DNA of 64,000 nt from Paenibacillus silagei (GTDB taxonomy: Bacteria > Bacillota > Bacilli > Paenibacillales > Paenibacillaceae). A program made the position numbers and the translations under genes. How positions within the stretch are numbered: position 1 is the first letter of the stretch; every line of letters begins with the position of its first letter. The notes beneath the pieces were generated by a model. The model was given only the letters and a program-made list of their open reading frames with translations, did not search any database and had not been told where the DNA came from. Shown here piece by piece: positions 1-7,772 of this stretch. Location: the NCBI RefSeq assembly GCF_017874735.1, contig NZ_JAGGLV010000032.1:1-64000 (forward strand), read 5' to 3'.

Positions 1-122
1 AAAATGGCGTTGTCCAGCCGATTGACGGCGGCATTCACGACGCGAACGAGGTGATTTTCCGGGATATCTTCTTCCAGATCCATTGGCAAGCAAAGTTGGT
101 CCATGGTATATTGAATGTACAA
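1..122 (-). mobile_element. IS transposase, 5' end only (DUF772/IS1182-like), cut by window edge
   Basis: Translation from 122 leftward gives an N-terminus with the segment PENHLVRVVNAAVNRLD, which resembles the DUF772 N-terminal domain of IS1182/IS5-like transposases. The start is TTG at 120-122, preceded by AAAGGAG about 8 nt upstream; no ATG in this frame has a better site. About 40 codons are visible, with no frameshift, and the rest lies outside the window. The RBS and start sit in one arm of an 18-bp inverted repeat (121-138/167-184). The family call is inferred from a short fragment; the catalytic residues are not visible. Confidence 0.72.
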
Positions 123-184
123 AGAAACCTCTCCTTTGAAATGGTTGTGTGGTAACTCCATTTTAACAAAAGAGAGGTTTCTTT
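121..184 (-). repeat. Inverted repeat at IS end covering transposase RBS and start
   Basis: Positions 121-138 and 167-184 are inverted copies of 18 bp with one mismatch (a G-U pair in RNA), separated by 28 nt. In a minus-strand transcript entering from outside the element, the second arm holds the Shine-Dalgarno AAAGGAG and ends at the TTG start. The hairpin would therefore hide the ribosome site. A transcript starting within the 28-nt loop would lack the first arm and be translatable. The outer end of the IS could not be placed. Confidence 0.7.
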
Positions 185-210
185 TTGTGATTTTAGAAAG
201 ATTTGAAGAA

Positions 211-365
211 ACTTTTCCCGCTTAAACAGCGGAGAGGACGGAACGATTGTGAAAAAGCGGCAGCGGTCGCCTTGGTCTCCGGATTTTCACCGCTAAGGGG
301 AATGAAAAAAATCTGGAGACCACAGCGATTGAAACAACGGTCCGTTCGCGCAGCGTCCACCCAAG
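211..365. repeat. Structured noncoding element with nested inverted repeats
   Basis: This stretch between the IS end and the dapA terminator has no convincing gene. It contains a 14-bp inverted repeat (274-287 GGTCTCCGGATTTT against 308-321, one mismatch), a small CCGCT/AGCGG hairpin (218-232), and outer near-complementary segments around 237-245 and 339-347 (GACGGAACG against GTCCGTTCG). The layout resembles a dispersed intergenic repeat or the remains of a small non-autonomous element. Copy number cannot be judged from one window. Confidence 0.45.
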
Positions 366-385
366 TGCTCACGTTGATCCTACTC

Positions 386-437
386 CAAAATAAAAAGCTG
401 TCCCAAGCAGCCATTTCATGGCTTTTGGGACAGCCCC
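386..437 (-). terminator. Rho-independent terminator of the dpa/dap gene group
   Basis: On the minus strand GCTGTCCCAA (434-425) pairs with TTGGGACAGC (406-397). An inner AAGCCAT/ATGGCT stem lies around a short loop, and TTTTTATTTT follows (396-387). It lies about 50 nt past the dapA stop. Confidence 0.88.
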
Positions 438-487
438 TTGCCGTTGTACCTATCTTCGCCTATTCACTTATCCATGCCTGGACTAAC

Positions 488-1363
488 TTATCTGAGCAGA
501 GCAGCAATGAAGGCCGCCTCTTCTTCCGTCGGTGAAACCAGCGGCAGGCGGACCGAGCCGACATCCATCCCGCGCAGTCCGAGCGCATACTTCACGGCCG
601 AGGGGTTCGGCAGCGGCTGCGGACACTCGAACAGTCCCTTGAAGACCGGAAACAGCTGCCTGTGAAGCTCGCCTGCACGGCGGACATTCCCGGAGGTGAA
701 GGCCTCGATCATCTCTGACATCTGCGCTCCGACAACATGGCTGGCCACACTGATAATACCGTGTCCTCCCACAGCAAGCGTCGCGAGACCGGCGGAATCA
801 TCTCCGGTGTAGACATGGAAGTCTTCAGGACAAGCTGAGGCAATCCATGTAATCTGGTCTACCGAAGCACATTCCTTCGTAGCCACAATATTAGGGATCT
901 CCGCCAGACGCAGGGTGGTAGCTACACTCATGCTTACTGTCGTTCGTCCTGGCACATTGTACAAGATGCATGGCAGTGAAGTCGCAGCAGCAATGGCAGA
1001 GAAATGCTGGTAGAGCCCTTCCTGATTCGGTTTATTGTAATAAGGGACGACCAGAAGCACACCGTCCACGCCGATTTTCTCGGCTTCCTTAGTAAGCTCG
1101 GTGGAATGTCTGGTGCTGTTGCTGCCGGTGCCGGCAATAATTTTACAACGTCCGGCTGCCTGCTGCTTCACGAAGGAGAACAGCTTCAGCTTCTCCTTAT
1201 CGGTTAGGGTCGGCGATTCGCCGGTGGTTCCGCAGACTACGAGCGCAGCGGACTTTTGTTCCTCGATCAGGTAATCGACCAGCCTTGAAGTTGCTTCCCA
1301 GTTGATTTCTCCTTCCCCGTCAAACGGGGTAACCATTGCGGTGATCAGTCTTCCGAAATCCAC
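488..1363 (-). CDS. dapA: 4-hydroxy-tetrahydrodipicolinate synthase
   Basis: Condenses pyruvate with aspartate semialdehyde, the first committed step of the DAP/lysine branch. Its product also feeds dipicolinate synthesis in the sporulating mother cell. The 291-aa protein is a full TIM-barrel lyase: the GTTGE phosphate/pyruvate motif, the catalytic Tyr in VPYYNKPNQEG, and the Schiff-base Lys in IVATKE. The start is GTG at 1363, with AAGGAGG 7 nt upstream; the longer reading frame adds 14 residues unlike DapA. It follows dapG by 16 nt and ends just before a strong terminator, so it is the last gene of its transcript. Confidence 0.95.
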   Translation of the reverse strand: MDFGRLITAMVTPFDGEGEINWEATSRLVDYLIEEQKSAALVVCGTTGESPTLTDKEKLKLFSFVKQQAAGRCKIIAGTGSNSTRHSTELTKEAEKIGVDGVLLVVPYYNKPNQEGLYQHFSAIAAATSLPCILYNVPGRTTVSMSVATTLRLAEIPNIVATKECASVDQITWIASACPEDFHVYTGDDSAGLATLAVGGHGIISVASHVVGAQMSEMIEAFTSGNVRRAGELHRQLFPVFKGLFECPQPLPNPSAVKYALGLRGMDVGSVRLPLVSPTEEEAAFIAALLR

Positions 1364-1379
1364 TTTGAATTCCTCCTTG

Positions 1380-2600
1380 TCAGCGGTGCAATTCAAACTT
1401 GGCATGCAGGGCGCGAACCGACTGCACCATATCTTCTTTTTTCACGAGAACCCAGATCGTTGTGTTGGAATCAGCAGACTGCAGAATCTGGATGTTCTGC
1501 GAGCTGAGCGCCTCGACGATATGCGCCATAATTCCCGGAACACCGTTGATGCCCCCGCCGATGACGGAGACCTTGGCACAGCCGGACAAGCTCTTGGGAC
1601 GCAGGCCCAGCTCCTGCAGCGCAGCAATCGCCTGCTCCGATTTGTCATCGAACACGGTATATACGGCCTCGGTCGGTGTCACATTGATGAAGTCCACGCT
1701 GATTCCGTTATCGGCCATGCTTTTGAAGATCTGCAGCTGCACCCCGGTTCCATTGCCCTCCGGACATTCCACCGAGATCTGCGTAATATTGCTGACATAG
1801 GCAACCCCTGTGACGAACCGGTCCACCACTCCATGGGATACATCACTGAAGCCCTCGGGATGGGTCACAAGCGTCCCTTCCGCTTCGGAGAAGGTCGAGC
1901 GTACACGCACCGGAATCTGCGCCTGCATGGCAATCTCCACAGCCCGTGGATGAATGACCTTGGCTCCCTGATACGCCATGTTACAAATCTCGGTGTAGCT
2001 GACATAAGTAAGCTGTCTTGCATCTTCAACAATCCGCGGATCAGCGGTGAGTATTCCGTCCACATCCGTATAGATGTCTACCATATCCGCACGCAGCGCA
2101 GCCCCAAGGGCTGTAGCTGAGGTGTCGCTTCCTCCGCGGCCCAGTGTGGTGAAATCACCCGCTTCAGTCTGACCCTGGAAACCGGTTACTATTACTACTT
2201 TATGCTCACGCAGTTCCCGTAGAATGCGTTCTGTGCGCACGTCCAGGATTCTGGCATTGCCATAGCTGTTGTCGGTCAGGAATCCGGCTTGCGCTCCTGT
2301 CAGCACCGTCGACCGGATACCCTCCTGCTCCAGCAGACCGCACAGATTGGCCGCCGAGATGATCTCCCCGCAGCACATCAGCAAATCCCGTTCCCGGTCC
2401 GGCAGTGAATTCCCGCTCTGAACCGCCAGATCAAGCAGTGTATCGGTAGCATAGGGCTCCCCCTTGCGGCCCATAGCCGAGACTACGACCACCAGGCTGA
2501 ACCCGCTGGCCAGTTCCCGTTTGACATGACGGATTACGTGTTCTCTGGCCACTGGTGTGGAGAGTGAGGTTCCGCCGAATTTTTGCACCAAAATACCCAT
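1380..2600 (-). CDS. dapG: Aspartate kinase (DapG-type, aspartokinase I)
   Basis: Phosphorylates aspartate, the first step of the aspartate pathway. The 406-aa protein opens with the kinase motif VQKFGGTS and carries LGRGGSDTSATALGAAL, followed by two ACT domains in the C-terminal third (around ITQISVECPEG and AKVSVIGGGI). Length and position next to dapA and the dipicolinate genes match B. subtilis DapG, the DAP-inhibited isozyme; that specificity is inferred from synteny. The start ATG at 2600 has GGAGG 9 nt upstream. A TATAAT box lies about 105 nt upstream (2705-2710). Confidence 0.93.
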   Translation of the reverse strand: MGILVQKFGGTSLSTPVAREHVIRHVKRELASGFSLVVVVSAMGRKGEPYATDTLLDLAVQSGNSLPDRERDLLMCCGEIISAANLCGLLEQEGIRSTVLTGAQAGFLTDNSYGNARILDVRTERILRELREHKVVIVTGFQGQTEAGDFTTLGRGGSDTSATALGAALRADMVDIYTDVDGILTADPRIVEDARQLTYVSYTEICNMAYQGAKVIHPRAVEIAMQAQIPVRVRSTFSEAEGTLVTHPEGFSDVSHGVVDRFVTGVAYVSNITQISVECPEGNGTGVQLQIFKSMADNGISVDFINVTPTEAVYTVFDDKSEQAIAALQELGLRPKSLSGCAKVSVIGGGINGVPGIMAHIVEALSSQNIQILQSADSNTTIWVLVKKEDMVQSVRALHAKFELHR

Positions 2601-2704
2601 GTATAATTCCTCCATTGCTTCTCTCAGCAGACTTACTGAACCCTACGTGAAATAAATCACCCCGCGAGGCAGAAGTGTTCGTAGCCGCGATAACCTGACT
2701 CTTA

Positions 2705-2710
2705 TTATAG
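2705..2710 (-). promoter_or_regulatory. -10-like box upstream of dapG
   Basis: TATAAT on the minus strand in the 218-nt gap between dpaB and dapG. No good -35 hexamer sits 16-18 nt upstream, so this is a weak call. It would give dapG-dapA vegetative expression apart from the sporulation genes. The gap holds no other gene, and the roughly 100-nt leader is too short for a lysine riboswitch. Confidence 0.35.
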
Positions 2711-2818
2711 CGTAAAATTGTTCGTGCCGCCCCCGGGATGAGGACGGCAGAAATGAAGCTTATGGGTCCGTCAGCTAAAATTCGCTCTTCCGGGCCAATC
2801 TTGTACTGATTATATAAG

Positions 2819-3415
2819 CTATGCAGAATGAAATCGTTGTACTAACATAGGCTGTAACTGGTGACCCTGCAGGGCGGCGTAACAGGCTTCGGGAATGAGA
2901 TCCATCTGCGCCACCAGCGAATTCGGCTTCCCCTCGGGATTATCCTGTCCGAACGGGACGAAATAAATATGTTTGGCTACCAGGAGCTTCGCAATATTCG
3001 CAGCGTTAAGCCCAAGTCCGTCATTCGTCGAGATCGCCAGCACCAGCGGACGCCCGTTGCGCATCTGCGATTTGGCTGCCATCAGCACCGGACTGTCCGT
3101 CATCGCGTTCGCCAGCTTGCTTGTTGTGTTCCCTGTGCAGGGAGCAATCGTCAGCACATCCAGCAGCTTGGAAGGACCCAGCGGCTCCGCTTCAACAATT
3201 GTAGAAATGATATCATTCCCTGTTATATCTTTCAACTGTTTTAACCAATTTTCCGAGGTTCCAAAGCGGGTATCCGTGTTCAGTACCGAAGCAGACACAA
3301 TCGGCACCACATTCGCTCCTGAGTCCATGAACCGCTGAATCTGCGGCATCACCTCAGCGAAGGTGCAGTGTGAGCCGGTAATGGCATAACCTACTGTTTT
3401 TCCGTGCCAATCCAT
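2819..3415 (-). CDS. dpaB: Dipicolinate synthase subunit B
   Basis: The 198-aa flavoprotein-like subunit works with DpaA to convert 4-hydroxy-tetrahydrodipicolinate to dipicolinic acid, the spore-core calcium chelate. It opens with a Rossmann-like GYAITGSHCTFAEVMP and has the TIAPCTGNTTSKLANA segment typical of the PPC decarboxylase-like flavoprotein fold. Its ATG directly follows the dpaA stop (TGA then ATG), so translation is probably coupled. Also known as spoVFB. Its presence marks the organism as an endospore former. Confidence 0.94.
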   Translation of the reverse strand: MDWHGKTVGYAITGSHCTFAEVMPQIQRFMDSGANVVPIVSASVLNTDTRFGTSENWLKQLKDITGNDIISTIVEAEPLGPSKLLDVLTIAPCTGNTTSKLANAMTDSPVLMAAKSQMRNGRPLVLAISTNDGLGLNAANIAKLLVAKHIYFVPFGQDNPEGKPNSLVAQMDLIPEACYAALQGHQLQPMLVQRFHSA

Positions 3416-4312
3416 TCATTCATCCCCCCTGATTAAAGTCTCGTCCGATATCGACTGTACCAGCGCACCTGCCATAATGATTCCGGCGCTCTTGGGGGCA
3501 ACAATCCCGGGCAGGCCCGGTGCCAGCATCGCCTTGATCCCGCGCTTCTCGGCATAACGGAAGTCGCATCCGCCCGGTGCGGACGCCAAATCGATGATCA
3601 CGCAGTGCGGCTGAAGCCGGGACAGGACCTGTGCGTTGATAATCATAGCGGGTATGGTGTTGAAGATCAGATCCGCCTCAGGTGCATGCAGCAGCAAATC
3701 CTCTGTCATAAAAGGCTTCCAGCCCATTTCCTCCGCCCTTGCAAAGTGCTCCTGCTTCCTGACGCCTACTTTGACCGTTGCCCCCATTCCCTGGAGGGTT
3801 CTGGCCATGGTGAAGCCGGTCCGGCCCATCCCCAGCACCATCGATGTGGAGCCGTGTATGGTAAAGTCCGTGTTCTGTACGGCCATCACCAAAGCTCCTT
3901 CCGCTGTCGGAATAGAGTTGTAGATCGCCACATCGTCCCTGTTCAGCAGCTCCACCAGCTTCAGCGAATGACCGGCACACAGGCCGCGCAAATAGCTTTT
4001 AGCCATGCCGGTGTATACCAATGCCCGGGACGGCAGTGCCGCGATATGCTCCTCCCGCAGCTGGAGGCGTTCCGAAGAATACAGCGCATTAATGTAACCC
4101 TCATCATCGCAGCCGACCGCCGGCAGCACCAGCACATCCGCTTCACCCAGCAGCTCGGGCGACAACAGTTCCAGGCTTACCCCCGGGCATGGGGCATCCC
4201 ATGTATCGAATCCGGCAACGCTTACGGCCGCATCCAATTCCACACATTTCCGAATCACTTCAATTTGTCTCGCGTCCCCGCCCAGGAACACGATCCTGAT
4301 GCCAGTAAGCAT
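3416..4312 (-). CDS. dpaA: Dipicolinate synthase subunit A
   Basis: Oxidoreductase subunit of dipicolinate synthase (SpoVFA), 298 aa. The N-terminus MLTGIRIVFLGGDARQ matches the family start, and a second nucleotide-binding motif GMGRTGFTMARTL lies in the middle. LAPGLPGIVAPKSAG near the C-terminus is also family-like. ATG at 4312 was chosen over one nine codons upstream because of the family N-terminus and an AAAGGAG about 10 nt away. The family is expressed in the mother cell under SigK; a possible SigK site lies at 4354-4381. Confidence 0.94.
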   Translation of the reverse strand: MLTGIRIVFLGGDARQIEVIRKCVELDAAVSVAGFDTWDAPCPGVSLELLSPELLGEADVLVLPAVGCDDEGYINALYSSERLQLREEHIAALPSRALVYTGMAKSYLRGLCAGHSLKLVELLNRDDVAIYNSIPTAEGALVMAVQNTDFTIHGSTSMVLGMGRTGFTMARTLQGMGATVKVGVRKQEHFARAEEMGWKPFMTEDLLLHAPEADLIFNTIPAMIINAQVLSRLQPHCVIIDLASAPGGCDFRYAEKRGIKAMLAPGLPGIVAPKSAGIIMAGALVQSISDETLIRGDE

Positions 4313-4353
4313 AGGGATGACGCTCCTTTCCACAACCACATTCGACTATAGAG

Positions 4354-4381
4354 CATCTTATGCCGGAAGCCGCCGATGGGT
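4354..4381 (-). promoter_or_regulatory. Possible SigK-type promoter of dpaA-dpaB
   Basis: Minus strand AC, 17 nt, then CATAAGATG, against the SigK pattern AC-N16/17-CATANNNTA. The last position of the -10 deviates. Support comes mainly from the known mother-cell expression of the dipicolinate operon. Confidence 0.3.
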
Positions 4382-4444
4382 GAAGAGCGGAGAGGAATTC
4401 CTGAAGCACCGATATTAATCACAGAGTTTGCTGATATTTCAATC

Positions 4445-4450
4445 TATAAT
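4445..4450 (+). promoter_or_regulatory. -10-like box upstream of the S41 peptidase
   Basis: TATAAT about 30 nt before the ATG at 4480. No acceptable -35 hexamer is seen at the right spacing, so this is only a candidate promoter element. Confidence 0.3.
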
Positions 4451-4479
4451 CAACTAAAAATGGATATGAAAGGAATGCT

Positions 4480-5904
4480 ATGCGGAATAAATTCATTCGT
4501 TACATTGTAGCAGTCATCGCAGTTGCAGCAATTGCTACAGCAACAGTCTACATGAATCGGACCGGTATTAGCGGTCCAAAGAGTGAACAAGCAAACTCTT
4601 TCCCCGGCAATAAAGTAGCCATTTCTGCACATGCCCCTAGTCCTGCCATGACAGAGCTAAGTCCGGAGCAAATGAAAGAGGACCTCGATAAGCTTGTACA
4701 TACACTTGTCCAGATGCACCCCCGTCTGATCAACGGTTGGACCAATGATGAGCAATCCGTTATTGACACTGCTTACGCCAACATTAAGCAATCCAAGACA
4801 CGCGGTGAATTCTATTTCATTGCAGACACTATAGTCATGCTGCTTCATGACGGGCACACGACGCTCTACCCGCTCCCGGAGGTAAATATCCTTGATTTGC
4901 CTTTATTTTGGAGCCGGGAGGGTCTGCTGGTGAAGGATAGACGGGGAGCCTTTCAGCCAGGGGATCGGATTACAGCCATTGGAGGACGCAGTGTCAAGGA
5001 TCTCGAAGAGGATCTGCAGCAGCTTATTCCGGCAGAGAATGAGAACTGGGTAAGAACACAAGCAGCCAGCCTGCTCCGGTCAGAATGGTTCCTGCAGCAT
5101 TTAGGACTGGTCACCGAAGGTACAGTCTTGATAAACGCAACAAGGGCCGGACATCAAATTTCGGAGAGCATCCCCTTGTCATCAGACAGCGGACAGAAGG
5201 AATACAATCCGTACCCGGCACATTCTGCTGCGTTCACTTTTGAAATCAAGCCTGAGCAGTCCCTGGGAATCTTTCAGATAAATGACTGTGTGTATTCAAA
5301 GGATTATAAGTCAATGGTAAAACGTTTCTTTGACGAGGTCTACATACAGGGAATCAGCAATATAGCGGTTGATTTAAGGAATAATGGAGGTGGGGATTCC
5401 AGGGTGGTTGAAGAATTTCTCGCCTACACGGATGTCAGGAGCTACCGGAGTTTTGGAGGTGAGCTCCGCTTCTCCCCACAAGTTAAGCAGCAATTCCCAG
5501 ACTTTCCGGACGACGGTACAGGCAGGAACGAACCTGCTCCCGTCCAAAATATCCGGCTGACCGATCATCCCTTCAACGGGCGCATCTATGTACTGACTTC
5601 TCCCCGTACCTTCAGCTCGGCGAACTGGTTCGCTCTGATCATACAAGACAACAAACTCGGTCAAATCATTGGTGAGGCGAGCGGAAATCAGCCGTCCGCT
5701 TACGGAAATGTTATCGGCTTCCAGCTTCCGGCATCGGACATCGGCTTTCAGGTCTCTTTCCAAAAATTCACCCGTCCTGATCCTTCCCGCGACCCGGCCA
5801 CAGCCGTGATTCCTGATATTGAAGCCTATACAACTGCTAATGATATTATTGAGCGCAGGGATGCCCAGATGGAGAAGCTATATGAGGTCATTGTAAAGAA
5901 ATAG
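4480..5904 (+). CDS. S41 family peptidase, membrane-anchored or secreted
   Basis: 474 aa. The N-terminal hydrophobic segment (about residues 7-24) is a signal anchor or signal peptide, so the enzyme acts outside the membrane. Features seen: LLHDGHTTLYP (about 121-131), a PDZ-like stretch (FQPGDRITAIGGRSV, 158-172), VDLRNNGGGDS (298-307), and a likely nucleophile Ser in TFSSANWFA (379-380). The motif set fits tail-specific/tricorn-like S41 enzymes without the CtpA Ser-Lys arrangement. It is the only clear plus-strand gene in the window and sits between dpaA and dut, where B. subtilis has ymxH. Start ATG has AAAGGAA upstream. The substrate is unknown. Confidence 0.85.
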   Translation: MRNKFIRYIVAVIAVAAIATATVYMNRTGISGPKSEQANSFPGNKVAISAHAPSPAMTELSPEQMKEDLDKLVHTLVQMHPRLINGWTNDEQSVIDTAYANIKQSKTRGEFYFIADTIVMLLHDGHTTLYPLPEVNILDLPLFWSREGLLVKDRRGAFQPGDRITAIGGRSVKDLEEDLQQLIPAENENWVRTQAASLLRSEWFLQHLGLVTEGTVLINATRAGHQISESIPLSSDSGQKEYNPYPAHSAAFTFEIKPEQSLGIFQINDCVYSKDYKSMVKRFFDEVYIQGISNIAVDLRNNGGGDSRVVEEFLAYTDVRSYRSFGGELRFSPQVKQQFPDFPDDGTGRNEPAPVQNIRLTDHPFNGRIYVLTSPRTFSSANWFALIIQDNKLGQIIGEASGNQPSAYGNVIGFQLPASDIGFQVSFQKFTRPDPSRDPATAVIPDIEAYTTANDIIERRDAQMEKLYEVIVKK

Positions 5905-5937
5905 ACTGGGGGCTCTTCCAGCTAAACGATATATTTC

Positions 5938-5992
5938 AAAAAAAGCTTGCGGAAAGCGCACCTTAAGGTGCGTGTCCGCAAGCTTTTTTATA
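5938..5992. terminator. Bidirectional terminator between the S41 peptidase gene and dut
   Basis: AAAAAAGCTTGCGGA pairs with TCCGCAAGCTTTTTT around an inner GCGCACCTTAAGGTGCG hairpin. A-tract and T-tract on the two sides let it stop both converging transcripts. Confidence 0.88.
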
Positions 5993-6003
5993 ATTCCTAT
6001 TTA

Positions 6004-6450
6004 CTATTTGCCAGTATGCCCGAAGCCGCCGGCTCCGCGAACCGTGTCAGACAGCTCATCCACTTCCACCAGAGTCACTTCAGGCACAGCCTGGAATACC
6101 ATCTGGGCGATCCGCTCGTTACGGGCAATCGCAAACGGCTCCTGTCCCAGATTGATCAGCAGCACCTTAATCTCGCCCCGGTAATCCGCATCGATGGTGC
6201 CCGGTGTGTTCAGGCAGGTGATGCCATGCTTGAGGGCCAGCCCGCTGCGCGGACGGATCTGCGCCTCCAGCCCGCCTGGCATCGCCAGGGATATACCGGT
6301 GGGGATCAGCGTCCGCTCGCCCGGAGCAAGCACCACAGGCTCTCCTACAGCGGCATACAGGTCATATCCCGAGGCCTGCTCGGACATTTTGCAGGGTAGC
6401 AGCACATCCTCATTCCCCGGTAGTTTGTTAATTTGAACGTAATGAGGCAA
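6004..6450 (-). CDS. dut: dUTP diphosphatase
   Basis: Hydrolyses dUTP to dUMP and PPi, keeping uracil out of DNA and supplying dUMP for dTMP. About 148 aa, a trimeric dUTPase with the five usual motifs: [18 protein letters not shown], the uridine-binding [20 protein letters not shown], and the glycine-rich C-terminal arm [13 protein letters not shown] at 6450 was chosen because AGGAG lies 8 nt upstream; ATGs at 6456 and 6468 would sit too near or before that site. The start overlaps the end of mlpA, so translation is probably coupled. Confidence 0.9.
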   Translation of the reverse strand: MPHYVQINKLPGNEDVLLPCKMSEQASGYDLYAAVGEPVVLAPGERTLIPTGISLAMPGGLEAQIRPRSGLALKHGITCLNTPGTIDADYRGEIKVLLINLGQEPFAIARNERIAQMVFQAVPEVTLVEVDELSDTVRGAGGFGHTGK

Positions 6451-7693
6451 GATCATCTCTCCTAACATTGGCTATCGCTTTATCAGTGGAGCCTACCATC
6501 GCCAGGGACAACGGCTGTGCGAACATAAAGTCCAGCAGAGCATTGATATCATCCATGGTTACAGCTCCGATTTTAGCTATCATTTCATCCAACGTATCCT
6601 GACGGCCGAGCATCAGCTCATTTTTGCCCATCCGGTTCATCCGGCTGCCCGTGCTCTCCAGACTGAGAATCAGGCTGCCCTTGAGCTGCTCCTTGCCTTT
6701 ACGCAGTTCGTCCTCGCTCAGACCGTTCACGGCCAGATCACGCAGCATCTCTTTGATCAGCTCTGTAACTTCCTTGGTCTGCTTCGGCGCTGTCCCGGCA
6801 TACACCGTGAACAAGCCGCTGTCAGCCTGGGCGCTGTGGTACGAGAAGACAGAATAGGCCAGACCGCGCTTCTCGCGGATCTCCTGGAACAGCCGCGAGC
6901 TCATGCCGCCGCCGAACGCATTGTTGAGGAGTGCCATCGGATATTGCAGCGGCCCGCCGCTGCGGACGCCCGGCAAGGAGATGCAGATGTGATTCTGCTC
7001 GGTCTTCTTTTTGTGGAACACCAGCTCCCCCTGATATGCAGGCTCAGTCAGCACCGGCGCTTCACCATGATTCGTGAAGGAACCGAAATGCTGCTCCAGC
7101 AGCGGAATCAGACCGTCGTTAATATTACCGGCTACGCTGATGACTGTATTCTCGATGGTGTACTGCTCCTTCATGTAAGCACGCAGATCATCCGGCGTCA
7201 TCTCCAGCAGGCGTTCCTTCAGCCCGAGAATCGTATAGGCCAGCGGGTGCTCACCGTAAGCGGCAGCACACATCAGCTCATGGACAAGATCATCCGGCGT
7301 GTCCTCGCACATGGCGATTTCCTCCAGGATTACATTCTTCTCCTTGGCCAGCTCCTCGGCATCCATCCGTGAGCGGAAGAACATATCTGCCAGCACATCC
7401 ACGGCAATCGGCAGATGCTCATCCAGCACCTTCGCATAAAAGCATGTATATTCCTTCGAGGTAAACGCATTGACGTTCCCGCCAATGGCATCGAACTGTT
7501 CGGCAATATCCTTGGCGCTATAGCGGTCAGTCCCCTTAAAGAGCATATGCTCGATGAAATGGGAAATCCCGTTGTTCAGCGGGTTCTCGTTGCGGGAGCC
7601 CGTCTTGACCCAGATTCCGAAAGATACGGACCGGCCGGTCGGGATCTTCTCGGTCACCACCCGGAGTCCGTTCGATAATAATATTTTGTCCAA
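6428..7693 (-). CDS. mlpA: M16 family zinc peptidase (MlpA/YmxG-like)
   Basis: 421 aa, the processing-peptidase type of M16. The inverted zinc motif HFIEH is at the N-terminus, with a downstream Glu region ([12 protein letters not shown]), followed by an inactive-like second domain with [15 protein letters not shown] at 7693 follows AGGAGG by 7 nt and gives the family N-terminus ([12 protein letters not shown]); the 29 residues of the longer frame do not fit. Synteny pnp-ylxY-mlpA matches B. subtilis. A cytoplasmic peptidase is likely; substrates are not known from the sequence. Confidence 0.9.
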   Translation of the reverse strand: MDKILLSNGLRVVTEKIPTGRSVSFGIWVKTGSRNENPLNNGISHFIEHMLFKGTDRYSAKDIAEQFDAIGGNVNAFTSKEYTCFYAKVLDEHLPIAVDVLADMFFRSRMDAEELAKEKNVILEEIAMCEDTPDDLVHELMCAAAYGEHPLAYTILGLKERLLEMTPDDLRAYMKEQYTIENTVISVAGNINDGLIPLLEQHFGSFTNHGEAPVLTEPAYQGELVFHKKKTEQNHICISLPGVRSGGPLQYPMALLNNAFGGGMSSRLFQEIREKRGLAYSVFSYHSAQADSGLFTVYAGTAPKQTKEVTELIKEMLRDLAVNGLSEDELRKGKEQLKGSLILSLESTGSRMNRMGKNELMLGRQDTLDEMIAKIGAVTMDDINALLDFMFAQPLSLAMVGSTDKAIANVRRDDLASLRSN

Positions 7694-7772
7694 TGTGTAA
7701 TCCTCCTGGCACAGCCCCTGGTTCTGTCTGTATTTGTTATTCGCGCCTCTTATCCTATCAGAAATAGGGCGT

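Noticed and set aside
203-535. 110-codon plus-strand frame near the left edge
   Set aside because: Runs through the noncoding repeat, the dapA terminator and the dapA 3' end; no RBS.
2601-2818. Lysine riboswitch or remnant of asd before dapG
   Set aside because: No L-box core could be seen, the leader is about 100 nt, and no asd-like codons occur in any frame.
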